NCBI RefSeq assembly: GCF_022568835.1
Contig: NZ_JAKZHV010000004.1
Location: forward strand, 1-64,000
Source: Arsenicicoccus piscis
GTDB taxonomy: Bacteria; Actinomycetota; Actinomycetes; Actinomycetales; Dermatophilaceae
DNA length: 64,000 bases
Reading direction: 5' to 3'
Part shown: positions 27,067-36,017 of the stretch, in pieces
Layout of the letters: every line of letters begins with the position of its first letter
How positions within the stretch are numbered: position 1 is the stretch's first letter
Translations under genes and position numbers: made by a program
The notes under the pieces: generated by a model
Seen by the model: the letters and a program-made list of their open reading frames with translations, nothing else
Databases searched by the model: none
Told to the model about the DNA's origin: nothing

Positions 27067-27780
27067 GTGAGCGTCGCCGTCGTCATCGTGGCCGCCGGGC
27101 TCGGCACCCGGCTCGGTCACCCCGTGCCCAAGGCCTTCGTCGAGGTCGGTGGCCGCTCCCTGCTCGCCCACGCCGTAGACCGGGTGGTCCAGGTCCCGGG
27201 CGTCGACCAGGTCGTCGTGGTGGTGCCGGACGCGTTCGTCGAGGACACCTGGGCGCTGCTCGACACCCCGTTGCTCACCGTGGTGAGCGGTGGCGCGGAC
27301 CGCACCGCCTCGGTCGCGGCCGGCCTCTCGGTGCTGGTCGAGCACGTCGACGTCGTCCTCGTGCACGACGCGGCACGGTGCTTCACCCCGCCGGACGTGT
27401 TCGAGGCTGTGGTCGCGGCCGTGCGCTCCGGGGACGTCGCCGTCGTGCCCGGTCTGCCGGTGATCGACACGGTCAAGGAGGTCGACGCCGACGGTCTCGT
27501 GCGGCGCACCCCGGCGCGCGCGTCGCTGCGGGCGGTGCAGACGCCGCAGGGCTTCGACCGCGTCACGCTGGACCGGGCGCACGCGAGCGGCACGAGCGCG
27601 ACCGACGACGCCGCGCTGATCGAGGCCCTCGGTCTGCCGGTGCGGGTCGTGCCGGGCTCGGACCTCGCGTTCAAGGTGACCACCCCCGACGACCTCGACC
27701 GGGCGCACGCCGTCCTCACCACCAGCACGACCACCACCAGCACGACCACCACCAGCACGACCAGCAGGAGCGCGCGATGA
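27067..27780 (+). CDS. ispD: 2-C-methyl-D-erythritol 4-phosphate cytidylyltransferase
   Basis: 237 aa. It adds CMP to methylerythritol phosphate in the non-mevalonate isoprenoid pathway. The nucleotide-binding [13 protein letters not shown] lies at the N-terminus; [13 protein letters not shown] and VQTPQGF are family motifs. The C-terminus is extended by a TTSTTTT-type tail from three copies of a 15-bp unit (27721-27765). I start at GTG 27067, 7 nt after TAGCGT. The TGA overlaps the ispF ATG. Confidence 0.93.
   Translation: MSVAVVIVAAGLGTRLGHPVPKAFVEVGGRSLLAHAVDRVVQVPGVDQVVVVVPDAFVEDTWALLDTPLLTVVSGGADRTASVAAGLSVLVEHVDVVLVHDAARCFTPPDVFEAVVAAVRSGDVAVVPGLPVIDTVKEVDADGLVRRTPARASLRAVQTPQGFDRVTLDRAHASGTSATDDAALIEALGLPVRVVPGSDLAFKVTTPDDLDRAHAVLTTSTTTTSTTTTSTTSRSAR
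27721..27765 (+). repeat. 15-bp tandem repeat in the ispD 3' end
   Basis: Three copies of ACCAGCACGACCACC, the last with one change, encode the Thr/Ser tail of IspD. Confidence 0.8.
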
Positions 27781-28289
27781 CCCCCGACAGCACCATCCCG
27801 GCCGTCCACCCGCTGCCGCGCGTCGGCATCGGCGTCGACGTGCACGCCTTCGCGGCGCCCGAGTCCGCCCGCGAGCTGTGGGTCGCCGGCCTGCTCTGGC
27901 CGGGCGAGGTGGGCCTGGCGGGGCACTCCGACGCCGACGTCGCCGCCCACGCCGCGTGCGACGCGCTCTTCTCGGCGGCCGGCATCGGCGACCTCGGTGC
28001 GCACTTCGGCACCGGTCGCCCCGAGCTGGCCGGCGCCCCGGGCACCACCCTGCTCGCGGAGGCGGCGCGGCTGGTGCGCGAGGCGGGCTACGACATTGGG
28101 AACGTGTCGGTGCAGGTCATCGGCAACCGACCGAAGGTCGGCACCCGGCGCGCCGAGGCCGAGCAGGCGCTCTCGCAGGCCTGCGGTGCCCCCGTCGCGG
28201 TCAGTGGCACCACGACCGACGGCCTCGGCCTCACCGGCCGGGGCGAGGGCGCGGCCGCCATCGCGACCGCGCTCGTGCTGGCCCGCTGA
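27777..28289 (+). CDS. ispF: 2-C-methyl-D-erythritol 2,4-cyclodiphosphate synthase
   Basis: 170 aa. Metal ligands are in the N-terminal GIGVDVHAF and in [25 protein letters not shown] and [16 protein letters not shown] are conserved. It makes the cyclodiphosphate intermediate of the MEP pathway. The start overlaps the ispD stop by ATGA, so the two enzymes are translated together. Confidence 0.95.
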   Translation: MTPDSTIPAVHPLPRVGIGVDVHAFAAPESARELWVAGLLWPGEVGLAGHSDADVAAHAACDALFSAAGIGDLGAHFGTGRPELAGAPGTTLLAEAARLVREAGYDIGNVSVQVIGNRPKVGTRRAEAEQALSQACGAPVAVSGTTTDGLGLTGRGEGAAAIATALVLAR

Positions 28290-28304
28290 CTCAACGCAGC
28301 CGAG

Positions 28305-28673
28305 TCACGACCGGCGGGCGCCGACGACCGCGTTGATGGTGGCCGCGACCTGCTGCGGGTCGTCGACGGTGATCACGACCTTGTCGTAGCGCTGCGAGGG
28401 GTCGAGCGTGATGACGATCGCGCGCTCGTAGCCCGAGATGTTCCAGAACTGCCGACCCCCGTCGGCGTGGAAGGTGCCGGCGAGCTTGCCCGGCAGCCCA
28501 AGGCCTGGACCGCGCCAGCCCTTGGGCTCGTCGCGCATCCCGGGGTCGAAGGTCGCGCCCCGCACGTGGGCGAGCGGCAGCTTCAGCCGTCGGGTGAACG
28601 ACCACAGCTTGTCCAGGCCGACGGGCTCGATCACCAGGGTGTCGCCGGTGATGCTGACGCGGTTGTTGCTCAT
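28305..28673 (-). CDS. PH-like domain protein of unknown function
   Basis: 122 aa, soluble. The predicted beta-rich fold contains GPGLGLPGKLAGTFHADGGRQFWN, resembling bacterial pleckstrin-homology-like domains. No catalytic motif or export signal. The ATG overlaps the stop of the TetR-like gene (ATGA), so it is probably the regulator's partner or target. Function unknown. Confidence 0.75.
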   Translation of the reverse strand: MSNNRVSITGDTLVIEPVGLDKLWSFTRRLKLPLAHVRGATFDPGMRDEPKGWRGPGLGLPGKLAGTFHADGGRQFWNISGYERAIVITLDPSQRYDKVVITVDDPQQVAATINAVVGARRS

Positions 28674-29080
28674 GACTGCTCCTTGGTGGTTGGTGGCTTG
28701 GTGGTTGATGGCTGCCCACTGCTCGGTAGACCGGCCCGCGCCAGCAGGCGGTCGCCGAGCTGTGCTGCGGTGACGTGGTGGTCGGTGACGACGCGCCCGA
28801 GCAGGTCCCGGACGGGTGCGTCGGTGGGGGCGAGCTCGAGCAGGGCCACGAGCAGCACGTCGAGCCGCTCGGTGGCGACCGTCTCGGGCTGCGCCGCCGC
28901 GTCGAGCACCCGCAGGAACAGGCCGTGCTTGCTGCCGAACACGCCGTAGAGGCTGCCCCGGTGCACGCCGGTCGCCGCCACGAGGTCGTCCACCGACGTC
29001 GCGGCGTAGCCGCGCTCGCGGAAGACCGTCGTCGCAGCGGCCACCGCGTCCTGCTCGTCGAACCCTCTCGGTCTGCCCAT
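28670..29080 (-). CDS. Short TetR-family regulator
   Basis: 136 aa. The helix-turn-helix at about 10-55 (ATTVFRERGYAATSVDDLVAATGVHRGSLYGVFGSK is its core) is clear, but the ligand-binding half is shorter than the usual 190-200 aa family length. It ends in a PSTTKPPTTKEQS tail. The ATG at 29080 is fixed by a TTGACC-17-TATTCT promoter whose -10 ends 7 nt before it. It probably controls itself and the coupled PH-like gene. Confidence 0.82.
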   Translation of the reverse strand: MGRPRGFDEQDAVAAATTVFRERGYAATSVDDLVAATGVHRGSLYGVFGSKHGLFLRVLDAAAQPETVATERLDVLLVALLELAPTDAPVRDLLGRVVTDHHVTAAQLGDRLLARAGLPSSGQPSTTKPPTTKEQS

Positions 29081-29087
29081 GCGTTTG

Positions 29088-29122
29088 AGAATACTTGTTC
29101 AAGAACGAGCGGTCAAGAACAA
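29088..29122 (-). promoter_or_regulatory. Sigma-70-type promoter and operator of the TetR gene
   Basis: On the minus strand TTGACC (29111-29116), 17 nt, TATTCT (29088-29093), then 7 nt and ATG. Two copies of a GTTCTTGA motif and a TTGTTC...GAACAA inverted pair overlap it. This is the best -35/-10 pair in the window and looks autoregulated. Confidence 0.65.
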
Positions 29123-29144
29123 CTCGACGCGATGATCGGTCCCG

Positions 29145-29150
29145 TAAACT
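29145..29150 (+). promoter_or_regulatory. Leaderless -10 of cysS
   Basis: TAAACT followed by 6 nt and GTG 29157. It is only about 25 bp from the divergent TetR-gene operator, so the regulator could also affect cysS. Confidence 0.5.
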
Positions 29151-29156
29151 GGGCAG

Positions 29157-30602
29157 GTGAGCCTCCATCTCTTCGACTCTGCCTCCCGCGAGCTGCGCGA
29201 GTTCCACCCGCTCCACGAGGGCAAGGTCGGGATCTACATCTGTGGGCTCACCACCCAGGGGGCGCCCCACATCGGTCACGTGCGCTTCGCCGTGGCGTTC
29301 GACATCCTGCGCCGCTGGCTGGTCCGCGGCCACGGCTACGACGTCACGCTGGTGCGCAACGTCACCGACATCGACGACAAGATCCTGCGCAAGTCCGCGG
29401 AGGCCGACCGCGAGTGGTGGGCGTGGAGCTACGAGCACGAGCGGGCCACCAGCGAGGCGCTCGACCTGCTCGGCGTGCTGCCGGCGACCTACGAGCCGCG
29501 CGCGACCGGGCACATCACCGAGATGGTCACCCTCATGGACACCCTCGTCGAGAAGGGGCACGCCTACCGGGCCGCCGACGACAGCGGCGACGTCTACTTC
29601 GACGTGCGGTCCTTCCCCGAGTACGGCTCGCTCACCCACCAGTCGATCGACGACATGGAGGCGGCCGAGGACGCGGACCCGCGGGGCAAGCGCGACCCGC
29701 GAGACTTCGCCCTCTGGAAGGGGTGGAAGACGGGGGAGCCGCTGACGGCGTCCTGGCCGACGCCCTACGGCACCGGCCGGCCGGGCTGGCACCTCGAGTG
29801 CTCGGCGATGGCGCGCAAGTATCTCGGTGACACCTTCGACATCCACGGTGGCGGCGTCGACCTGCGCTTCCCGCACCACGAGAACGAGCAGGCCCAGTCG
29901 CACGCTGCGGGGCTCGGCTTCGCGCGCTATTGGATGCACAACGCCTGGGTGACCGTGCAGGGCGAGAAGATGAGCAAGTCGCTCGGCAACTCCCTGGTCG
30001 TCACCGAGATCGCCAGGACGACCCGCCCGCTGGCGCTGCGCTACTACCTCGGCGCCGCGCACTACCGCTCCACCATCGAGTTCCACCCCGGCTCGCTCGC
30101 CGAGGCCGAGGCCGCGGTCGAGCGGATCGAGGGCTTCCTGCGCCGGGTCGTCGACTCCGACCAGGTCGCGGACGTGCTCGCCGAGGCCGCCACCGTAGAC
30201 CTCCCCGAGGCCTTCGTGACCGCGATGGACGATGACCTGGGCGTGTCCGGGGCGCTGGCCGCCGTGCACGACACCGTCCGGGCGGGCAACACCGCCCTCG
30301 ACGACGGTGACAAGGCGCTCGCCCGCACGCTCGCGCTGCAGGTCGTCGCCATGACCGACGTGCTCGGCGTCAACCCGCTCGACCCGCACTGGAGCGCCGC
30401 TCCGTCCGGCGGGGGTGCCGACCCCACCCAGGCCGCGCTGGAGGCGCTCGTCGAGGCTCAGCTCGAGCAGCGCGCCGCCGCGCGTGCCAGCCGTGACTTC
30501 ACCACCGCCGACGCCATCCGCGACCTGCTCACCCGAGCCGGCGTGAGCGTCGAGGACTCCCCGAGCGGGGCGCGCTGGTCGCTCGCCCGTCGCTCCGACT
30601 GA
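29157..30602 (+). CDS. cysS: Cysteinyl-tRNA synthetase
   Basis: 481 aa class I synthetase. C29 of the zinc site is in [10 protein letters not shown], the HIGH motif is at 38-41 (PHIGHVRF), and KMSKS appears in [11 protein letters not shown]. Family segments [12 protein letters not shown] and WHLECSAMA bind cysteine and zinc. The start is the GTG at 29157 with the normal family N-terminus [13 protein letters not shown]. rlmB follows by 14 bp, the usual actinobacterial pair. Confidence 0.96.
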   Translation: MSLHLFDSASRELREFHPLHEGKVGIYICGLTTQGAPHIGHVRFAVAFDILRRWLVRGHGYDVTLVRNVTDIDDKILRKSAEADREWWAWSYEHERATSEALDLLGVLPATYEPRATGHITEMVTLMDTLVEKGHAYRAADDSGDVYFDVRSFPEYGSLTHQSIDDMEAAEDADPRGKRDPRDFALWKGWKTGEPLTASWPTPYGTGRPGWHLECSAMARKYLGDTFDIHGGGVDLRFPHHENEQAQSHAAGLGFARYWMHNAWVTVQGEKMSKSLGNSLVVTEIARTTRPLALRYYLGAAHYRSTIEFHPGSLAEAEAAVERIEGFLRRVVDSDQVADVLAEAATVDLPEAFVTAMDDDLGVSGALAAVHDTVRAGNTALDDGDKALARTLALQVVAMTDVLGVNPLDPHWSAAPSGGGADPTQAALEALVEAQLEQRAAARASRDFTTADAIRDLLTRAGVSVEDSPSGARWSLARRSD

Positions 30603-30616
30603 TCCGAGAGGCAACC

Positions 30617-31642
30617 ATGCCAGGCAACTCCCAGCGCCGCGGCGCGATCCGCAAGTCCCGCAAGGGCCCCACCGTCGGCAGCGGCGGCAACCGGCGCCGC
30701 TCCCTCGAGGGCAAGGGCCCCACGCCCAAGGCCGAGGAGCGGCCCAACCACAAGGCCTACAAGGCCGCCCAGCGGGCTGCGCGCGACGCGGGCCAGGGTG
30801 GTCAGGCCGGCCGCAGCGGCGGTCGCACCGGCCAGGGTGGTCAAGGCGGTCGTGGTGGCCACGGCGGCCACGGCGGCGGCCGCAAGCGCCCGACCAGCGA
30901 GATCGTCGCCGGCCGCAACTCGGTGCTCGAGGCCCTGCGGGCCGAGATCCCGGCGGCCACGCTCTACGTCGCGAGCCGGATCGACTCCGACGACCGGGTC
31001 CGCGAGGCGCTCAAGATCGCGGGCGACCGCGGCATCGCCCAGCTCGAGACCCCGCGCGCCGAGCTGGACCGGCTCACCGACGGCGCCGTGCACCAGGGGC
31101 TGGCGCTGCAGGTGCCGCCCTACGACTACGTCGACCCGCGTGACCTGGTCGACCCGCAGACCCCCGGCATCCCGCTGGTCGTGGCGCTCGACGGCATCAC
31201 CGACCCGCGCAACCTCGGCGCGATCATCCGCTCGGTCGCGGCGTTCGGCGGCCACGGCGTCGTCGTGCCCGAGCGGCGGTCGGTCGCCATGACCGCTGCC
31301 GCGTGGAAGACCTCGGCCGGCGCGGCCGCGCGCATCCCGGTGGCCCGGTGCACGAACCTCACCCGCACCCTCGAGGACTACCGCAAGCAGGGCTACTTCG
31401 TCATCGGCCTCGACATGGACGGAGACGTCGAGCTGCCCGCGCTCGAGCTGGCCGGCGAGCCCCTCGTGGTCGTCGTCGGCTCGGAGGGCAAGGGCCTGTC
31501 CCGCCTGGTGCGCGAGACGTGCGACCAGATCGTCTCGATCCCGATGTCGTCGGCCGTCGAGTCGCTCAACGCCGGGCTCGCGACCGGGGTCACGCTCTAC
31601 GAGATCGCGCGGCAGCGCTCAGAGGCCGGCGTCCGCCGCTGA
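30617..31642 (+). CDS. rlmB: 23S rRNA 2'-O-ribose methyltransferase RlmB (SpoU family)
   Basis: 341 aa. The first 95 residues are a basic, Gly/Gln/Arg-rich disordered tail. Then comes a substrate-binding domain ([17 protein letters not shown] [12 protein letters not shown]) and the SPOUT methyltransferase knot, with motif 1 [20 protein letters not shown], motif 2 [14 protein letters not shown] and motif 3 [13 protein letters not shown]. It methylates a guanosine in 23S rRNA; the exact site is inferred from the family. GAGAGGCAACC precedes the ATG. Confidence 0.92.
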   Translation: MPGNSQRRGAIRKSRKGPTVGSGGNRRRSLEGKGPTPKAEERPNHKAYKAAQRAARDAGQGGQAGRSGGRTGQGGQGGRGGHGGHGGGRKRPTSEIVAGRNSVLEALRAEIPAATLYVASRIDSDDRVREALKIAGDRGIAQLETPRAELDRLTDGAVHQGLALQVPPYDYVDPRDLVDPQTPGIPLVVALDGITDPRNLGAIIRSVAAFGGHGVVVPERRSVAMTAAAWKTSAGAAARIPVARCTNLTRTLEDYRKQGYFVIGLDMDGDVELPALELAGEPLVVVVGSEGKGLSRLVRETCDQIVSIPMSSAVESLNAGLATGVTLYEIARQRSEAGVRR

Positions 31643-31678
31643 GGCTGCCCGTCGCTGCCGATCCCTGCAGGCGCGCAG

Positions 31679-33055
31679 CTAGTCGCGGGTCCGCCAGTCG
31701 GGGTTCCAGTCGTTGAGCACCCACGCGCTGTCGTCGTCGTCGGCGGTCCACTCCTCGCCGGTCGCCTCGACCGGGTTGCCGTCCTGGTCCAGCTCGACCT
31801 CGTCGAAGTCGTCGTCGCTGAACATCTCGGTGAGGTCCAGCTCCTGGGTGTCCGCGTCGACGACGGTCTGCTCGTCGGCCCGCGAAGGCAGGATGGTCTG
31901 GGTGTAGTCGCGCACGGCGTCCTCGATCGGGATGTCGTGCCCGAGCCGCTCGCTGAGATACCACCGGTGCTCCAGCACCTCGTGGAACAGCTCCGCGGGC
32001 TCCAGCTTGCGGATCAGCGACGGGTGCGCGGTGCGCGTCACCGGCAGGTAGATCTGGTTGAGCCACTGGTTGGCGACGATCGCCTCGTCCTCGCCCTGGG
32101 CGTTGATGCTGGCGCGGAACGAGTCCAGGTCGTTGAGCAGGCGCCGGGCCTGGCCCTCGCCGACGTCGAGCCCGGTGAGGCGCAGCAGCCGACGCGAGTG
32201 GTGGCCGGCGTCGACGACCTTGGGCTGTATCAGGATGCGTGACCCGTCCAGGTCGGTGGTGAGCGACAGCTCGCCCACGTCGAAGCCGAGGTCGTTGAGT
32301 CGCCGGATCCGCTCGTCCACCCGCCAGCGCTCGCCGGTGTCGTAGGTCTCGGTCTCGGTGAGGGCCGACCACAGCGCGGCGTAGCGGCTCATGATGTGCA
32401 CGGCGATCTCGAGCGGGTCCTGCCCGGGCGGCAGCAACCCGCCCGCCTCCAGGTCGAGCAGCTCGCCGGCGATGTTGATGCGGGCGATCTCCAGGTCGTG
32501 CTCGCGCTGGCCGTCGGACAGCTGGTCCCGCAGCTCGCCGGTCTCGGCGTCCACCAGGTAGGCCGCGAACTCCCCGGCGTCGCGGCGGAACAGCGTGTTG
32601 GACAGCGACACGTCGCCCCACCAGAAGCCCTGCAGGTGCAGGCGCACGAGCAGCACCGCGAGCGCGTCGATCAGCCGGCGGGCGGTGTCCTGGCGCAGCG
32701 CCTGGCTGAACAGCGCGCGGAACGGCAGGGAGTACTGCAGGTGGTAGGTCAGCAATGCGCCGTCGAGCGGGTTCCCCTGGTCGTCGGTGCGGCCGGACAC
32801 GATCCCGAACGGCTGCACGCACGGGATGTCCAGGCGGCCGAGCGCCCGCAGCAGGTGGTACTCGCGGTAGGCGATGTCGTCCTTGATCTCCTTGACGGCG
32901 ATCACGCCCTGGGAGGTCCGCACGAACCGCACGGTGTGCCGCGAGATGCCCCGGGGAAGCACGGCGAGCAGGTCCTCGGGCCAGTCCTCGAGCGGGGTCG
33001 ACCAGGGCAGGTCGTAGATGTCGGCCGCCGGCCGAATGGTGGTGATCTGCAGCAC
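31679..33055 (-). CDS. DUF4032 protein with a kinase-like fold
   Basis: 458 aa. The N-terminal half resembles lipopolysaccharide-kinase-like phosphotransferases: VIAVKEIKDD could hold the ATP lysine, and GFWWGDVSLSNTLF plus AYLVDAETGE sit where catalytic and metal loops would be. The C-terminal half is the DUF4032 region. The last 60 residues are very acidic. Function unknown. The GTG at 33055 is chosen because the family N-terminus starts here and CACGAT ends 6 nt before it. Convergent with rlmB, 36 bp apart. Confidence 0.82.
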   Translation of the reverse strand: MLQITTIRPAADIYDLPWSTPLEDWPEDLLAVLPRGISRHTVRFVRTSQGVIAVKEIKDDIAYREYHLLRALGRLDIPCVQPFGIVSGRTDDQGNPLDGALLTYHLQYSLPFRALFSQALRQDTARRLIDALAVLLVRLHLQGFWWGDVSLSNTLFRRDAGEFAAYLVDAETGELRDQLSDGQREHDLEIARINIAGELLDLEAGGLLPPGQDPLEIAVHIMSRYAALWSALTETETYDTGERWRVDERIRRLNDLGFDVGELSLTTDLDGSRILIQPKVVDAGHHSRRLLRLTGLDVGEGQARRLLNDLDSFRASINAQGEDEAIVANQWLNQIYLPVTRTAHPSLIRKLEPAELFHEVLEHRWYLSERLGHDIPIEDAVRDYTQTILPSRADEQTVVDADTQELDLTEMFSDDDFDEVELDQDGNPVEATGEEWTADDDDSAWVLNDWNPDWRTRD

Positions 33056-33085
33056 CTGCCCATCGTGGCAGATCTCGCGCACAGG

Positions 33086-33121
33086 CGACGGGCGGCCACC
33101 CCGTGGGGTGACCGCCCGTCG
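33086..33121 (-). terminator. Terminator downstream of msiK
   Basis: CGACGGGCGG (33086-33095) pairs with CCGCCCGTCG (33112-33121), enclosing an inner CACCCC/GGGGTG stem. It lies 17 bp after the msiK stop and before the DUF4032 promoter. Confidence 0.75.
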
Positions 33122-33137
33122 TGCGTGCGAGTGGCGC

Positions 33138-34217
33138 TCAGTCGCCGAGGCGGCGACCGGTCTCCTTGCTGAACAGGTGGACGTGGTCGTGGTTCGGGGC
33201 CAGGTAGACCGTCTGGCCCTTCTCCGGGGGACGGCGACCGTCGACGCGCGCGATGATCGCGGCGGAGCCGTGCGCGGCGTCGGTGGTGCCGTAGATGTAG
33301 GCGTCGGCGCCGAGCTCCTCGACGACGTCGACCACGACCGGCAGGCCGTCGTTCTGCTCGTTGACGGTGAGGTCCTCGGGACGGACACCGAGCGTGATGG
33401 TCGAGCCACCCTCGTTGAGCGTGTCGCGCGGGACCGGGGTCACGTGCGAGCCGAGCTTGACGCCACCGTCGACGACCGGCACGTCGAACAGGTTCATGGC
33501 CGGGGAGCCGATGAAGCCGGCGACGAAGACGTTGTCGGGGTGGTCGTACATGCGGCGCGGGCTGTCGCACTGCTGGAGCAGGCCGTCCTTGAGGACCGCG
33601 ACGCGGTCACCCATCGTCATGGCCTCGACCTGGTCGTGCGTGACGTAGACCGTGGTGACCCCGAGGCGGCGCTGCAGCGACGCGATCTGGGTGCGGGTCT
33701 GGACACGCAGCTTGGCGTCGAGGTTCGACAGCGGCTCGTCCATCAGGAAGACCTGCGGGTTGCGCACGATGGCGCGGCCCATGGCGACGCGCTGGCGCTG
33801 GCCACCGGAGAGGGCCTTCGGCTTGCGCTCGAGGTACTGGGTGAGGTCGAGGATCTTGGCGGCCTCTTCGACGCGCTTCTGGATCTCGGACTTGTTGACG
33901 CCGGCGATCTTCAGGGCGAAGCCCATGTTGTCGGCGACGGACATGTGCGGGTAGAGCGCGTAGTTCTGGAAGACCATCGCGACGTCGCGGTCCTTGGGGG
34001 ACAGGTTGGTGACGTCCTTGTCGCCGATCCAGATCTTGCCGCCGTTGACCTCCTCGAGGCCGGCCAGCATGCGCAGCGAGGTCGACTTGCCACAGCCGGA
34101 CGGGCCGACCAGGACCAGGAACTCGCCGTCGGCGATGTCGATGTTGAGCTTGTCGACCGAGGGCTTCTCAGCGCCGGGGTAGACACGGGTGGCGTTGTCG
34201 TACTTGACGGTAGCCAT
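33138..34217 (-). CDS. msiK: Sugar ABC transporter ATPase, MsiK/UgpC type
   Basis: 359 aa. Walker A GPSGCGKST is near 38-46, signature LSGGQRQRVAMGRA, Walker B VFLMDEPLSNLDAK, and a C-terminal TOBE/regulatory domain (about 235-359). MsiK-type ATPases serve several sugar importers; here it lies divergent from malEFG, which lacks its own ATPase, so it most likely energises that system. The ATG at 34217 follows GGAG. The TTG-rich control region between the two units has MalR-type palindromes. Confidence 0.93.
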   Translation of the reverse strand: MATVKYDNATRVYPGAEKPSVDKLNIDIADGEFLVLVGPSGCGKSTSLRMLAGLEEVNGGKIWIGDKDVTNLSPKDRDVAMVFQNYALYPHMSVADNMGFALKIAGVNKSEIQKRVEEAAKILDLTQYLERKPKALSGGQRQRVAMGRAIVRNPQVFLMDEPLSNLDAKLRVQTRTQIASLQRRLGVTTVYVTHDQVEAMTMGDRVAVLKDGLLQQCDSPRRMYDHPDNVFVAGFIGSPAMNLFDVPVVDGGVKLGSHVTPVPRDTLNEGGSTITLGVRPEDLTVNEQNDGLPVVVDVVEELGADAYIYGTTDAAHGSAAIIARVDGRRPPEKGQTVYLAPNHDHVHLFSKETGRRLGD

Positions 34218-34579
34218 GGGTGATGAACTCCTTCACCGGCAGGAACGTGCCGGACGATCCGTTGTAAAGGCGGATATGAGATGCCGGCCGGGTCGTCGAG
34301 GCACGTGTGGGCACCGTCGCCGCACCGGAGTAGCCCTTGCAGTATGCCTGAGCGCGCGGGCCGTGCCTACCCCTGACGCGATGTGAATCTGATCGATCAA
34401 AGATCACGCGTGGTGAGCGCCGGCAGCGCAGGATCAGCAAGGTCAGCAAGGTCACGGTTTGATAACTCCGACCACCCCGCAGTACTGCAAGATCTTGCAG
34501 TGGCGGTACCTTCGGTGCAAGTCGTTACGGCTCCGCTCGAGCCGCTGACGACGACCTGTCACACATCAAGGGAGATGAC
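34218..34579. promoter_or_regulatory. Divergent control region between msiK and malE with MalR-type sites
   Basis: A perfect 16-bp palindrome CTGCAAGATCTTGCAG lies at 34485-34500, about 80 nt before malE. Half-sites CTTGCAG (34336-34342) and TGCAAG (34516-34521) occur nearby. LacI-family regulators bind such inverted repeats and malR closes the operon, so MalR is the likely binder. CTTGCAG-like repeats are known from Streptomyces maltose and amylase promoters. The rest has no gene. Confidence 0.65.
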
Positions 34580-35905
34580 ATGCACAAGCGTGCGTTCGGA
34601 GCGGTCGCGGCCATCGGTGCGACCACCCTGCTCATGACCGCCTGCGGCGGTACCACCACCCCGGCTCAGACCTCGGGCAGCACCCCCACCTCGACGAGCA
34701 CCAGCACCGCGGCGGCCCCGGCCACGACCTCCGCCACCGCGGCGCCGACCCGCGACGCCAACGCCGACCTGGTGATCTGGTGCGACTCGACCCACGGGCC
34801 GGCCGTCACCGCCATCGCGAAGAAGTTCGCCGACGCGCAGGGCCTCAACGTCCAGGTCCAGACCACGCCGGACGACAAGACCCGCCAGCAGTACCAGGAC
34901 GCCACGAAGGTCGGCAAGGGTCCGGACATCGTCGTCGGCGCGCACGACTGGCTCGGCGAGTTCGTCCAGAACGGCGTGGCGGCCCCGGTCCAGCTGGACG
35001 CGGCCACCGCCGCCAAGTTCCAGCCGAGCGCCACCGCGGCCACCAAGTTCAACGGCCAGAACTACGGCGTCCCCTACGCCATCGAGAACATCGGCCTGAT
35101 CTACAACAAGGACGTCATCTCGACCCCGCCGAAGACGCTCGACGAGCTGATCAGCATGGGCCAGGCCGCCGTCAAGGCCGGCAAGGCCAAGCAGGTCCTG
35201 TCGATGAACGTCGGCAAGCAGGGCAACCCGTACATGGCCTACCCCTTCTTCTCCGCCTTCGGCGGTGGCGTGTTCGGCACCAAGGCCAACGGCGACTACG
35301 ACCCCAACCAGGTCATCATCAACAACGCCGGCTCGGTCAAGGGTGGCGAGCTGCTGGCCAAGCTCGGCAAGGAGAAGATCCTGTCGACGAACGTCGACGG
35401 CACCAACGTCGCGCAGCTGTTCACCTCCAAGGCCGCGCCGTTCCTCATCGGTGGCCCCTGGGACATCGAGCCGGCCAAGAAGGCCAACATCAACTACGGC
35501 ATTGCCAACCTGCCCACCGTCGCCGGTGGCGGCGCCATGCAGCCGTTCCTCGGCGTGCAGATGTTCTACCTGTCGTCCAAGGCGAAGAACGCCCCGCTCG
35601 CGCAGGAGTTCCTCACCGCGTTCGTGCCGACCGACGACGTGCAGATCGCCCTCTACGAGGGTGGCCAGCGCCCGCCGGCCCTCAAGACCGCCTACGACAA
35701 GGTCGCCGCGCAGACGCCCGACATCAAGGCGTGGTTCGAGGCCGGCAAGGGTGGCAAGCCGATGCCGAACATCCCGGCGATGAACGCCGTCTGGACGCCG
35801 TGGGGCCAGGCCGAGGCCGACCTCATCTCGGGTGCGGCCACCGACCCGAAGGCCCGCCTCGACGCGGCTGCCAAGGAGATCAAGGCCGCCATCGCGAAGG
35901 GCTGA
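34580..35905 (+). CDS. malE: Maltose/maltodextrin-binding lipoprotein MalE
   Basis: 441 aa. The signal ends at LMTAC, followed by a Thr/Ser/Ala-rich linker and a family 1 solute-binding fold with DLVIWCDSTHGPAV, GPDIVVGAHDWLGEF, VPYAIENIGLIYNKD and FLIGGPWDIE. These resemble MalE rather than other sugar binders. Start ATG 34580, 4 nt after GGGAG. It delivers maltodextrins to MalFG. A 12-bp hairpin follows before malF. Confidence 0.92.
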   Translation: MHKRAFGAVAAIGATTLLMTACGGTTTPAQTSGSTPTSTSTSTAAAPATTSATAAPTRDANADLVIWCDSTHGPAVTAIAKKFADAQGLNVQVQTTPDDKTRQQYQDATKVGKGPDIVVGAHDWLGEFVQNGVAAPVQLDAATAAKFQPSATAATKFNGQNYGVPYAIENIGLIYNKDVISTPPKTLDELISMGQAAVKAGKAKQVLSMNVGKQGNPYMAYPFFSAFGGGVFGTKANGDYDPNQVIINNAGSVKGGELLAKLGKEKILSTNVDGTNVAQLFTSKAAPFLIGGPWDIEPAKKANINYGIANLPTVAGGGAMQPFLGVQMFYLSSKAKNAPLAQEFLTAFVPTDDVQIALYEGGQRPPALKTAYDKVAAQTPDIKAWFEAGKGGKPMPNIPAMNAVWTPWGQAEADLISGAATDPKARLDAAAKEIKAAIAKG

Positions 35906-35953
35906 CGCGCACCGCATCGTCGGCACGTCACCTGCACGTCGTCTCCGTCCGGG

Positions 35954-35982
35954 GGTGCGGCCCGCGCCCAGCGGGTCGCACC
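35954..35982 (+). terminator. Hairpin between malE and malF
   Basis: GGTGCGGCCCGC (35954-35965) pairs with GCGGGTCGCACC (35971-35982) around 5 nt, with one G-U. It has no U-run and lies mid-operon, so it probably lowers malFG relative to malE. Confidence 0.55.
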
Positions 35983-36017
35983 GCCGGTCCATGCCCCGGC
36001 TCTCCCGAAGGACTCCC

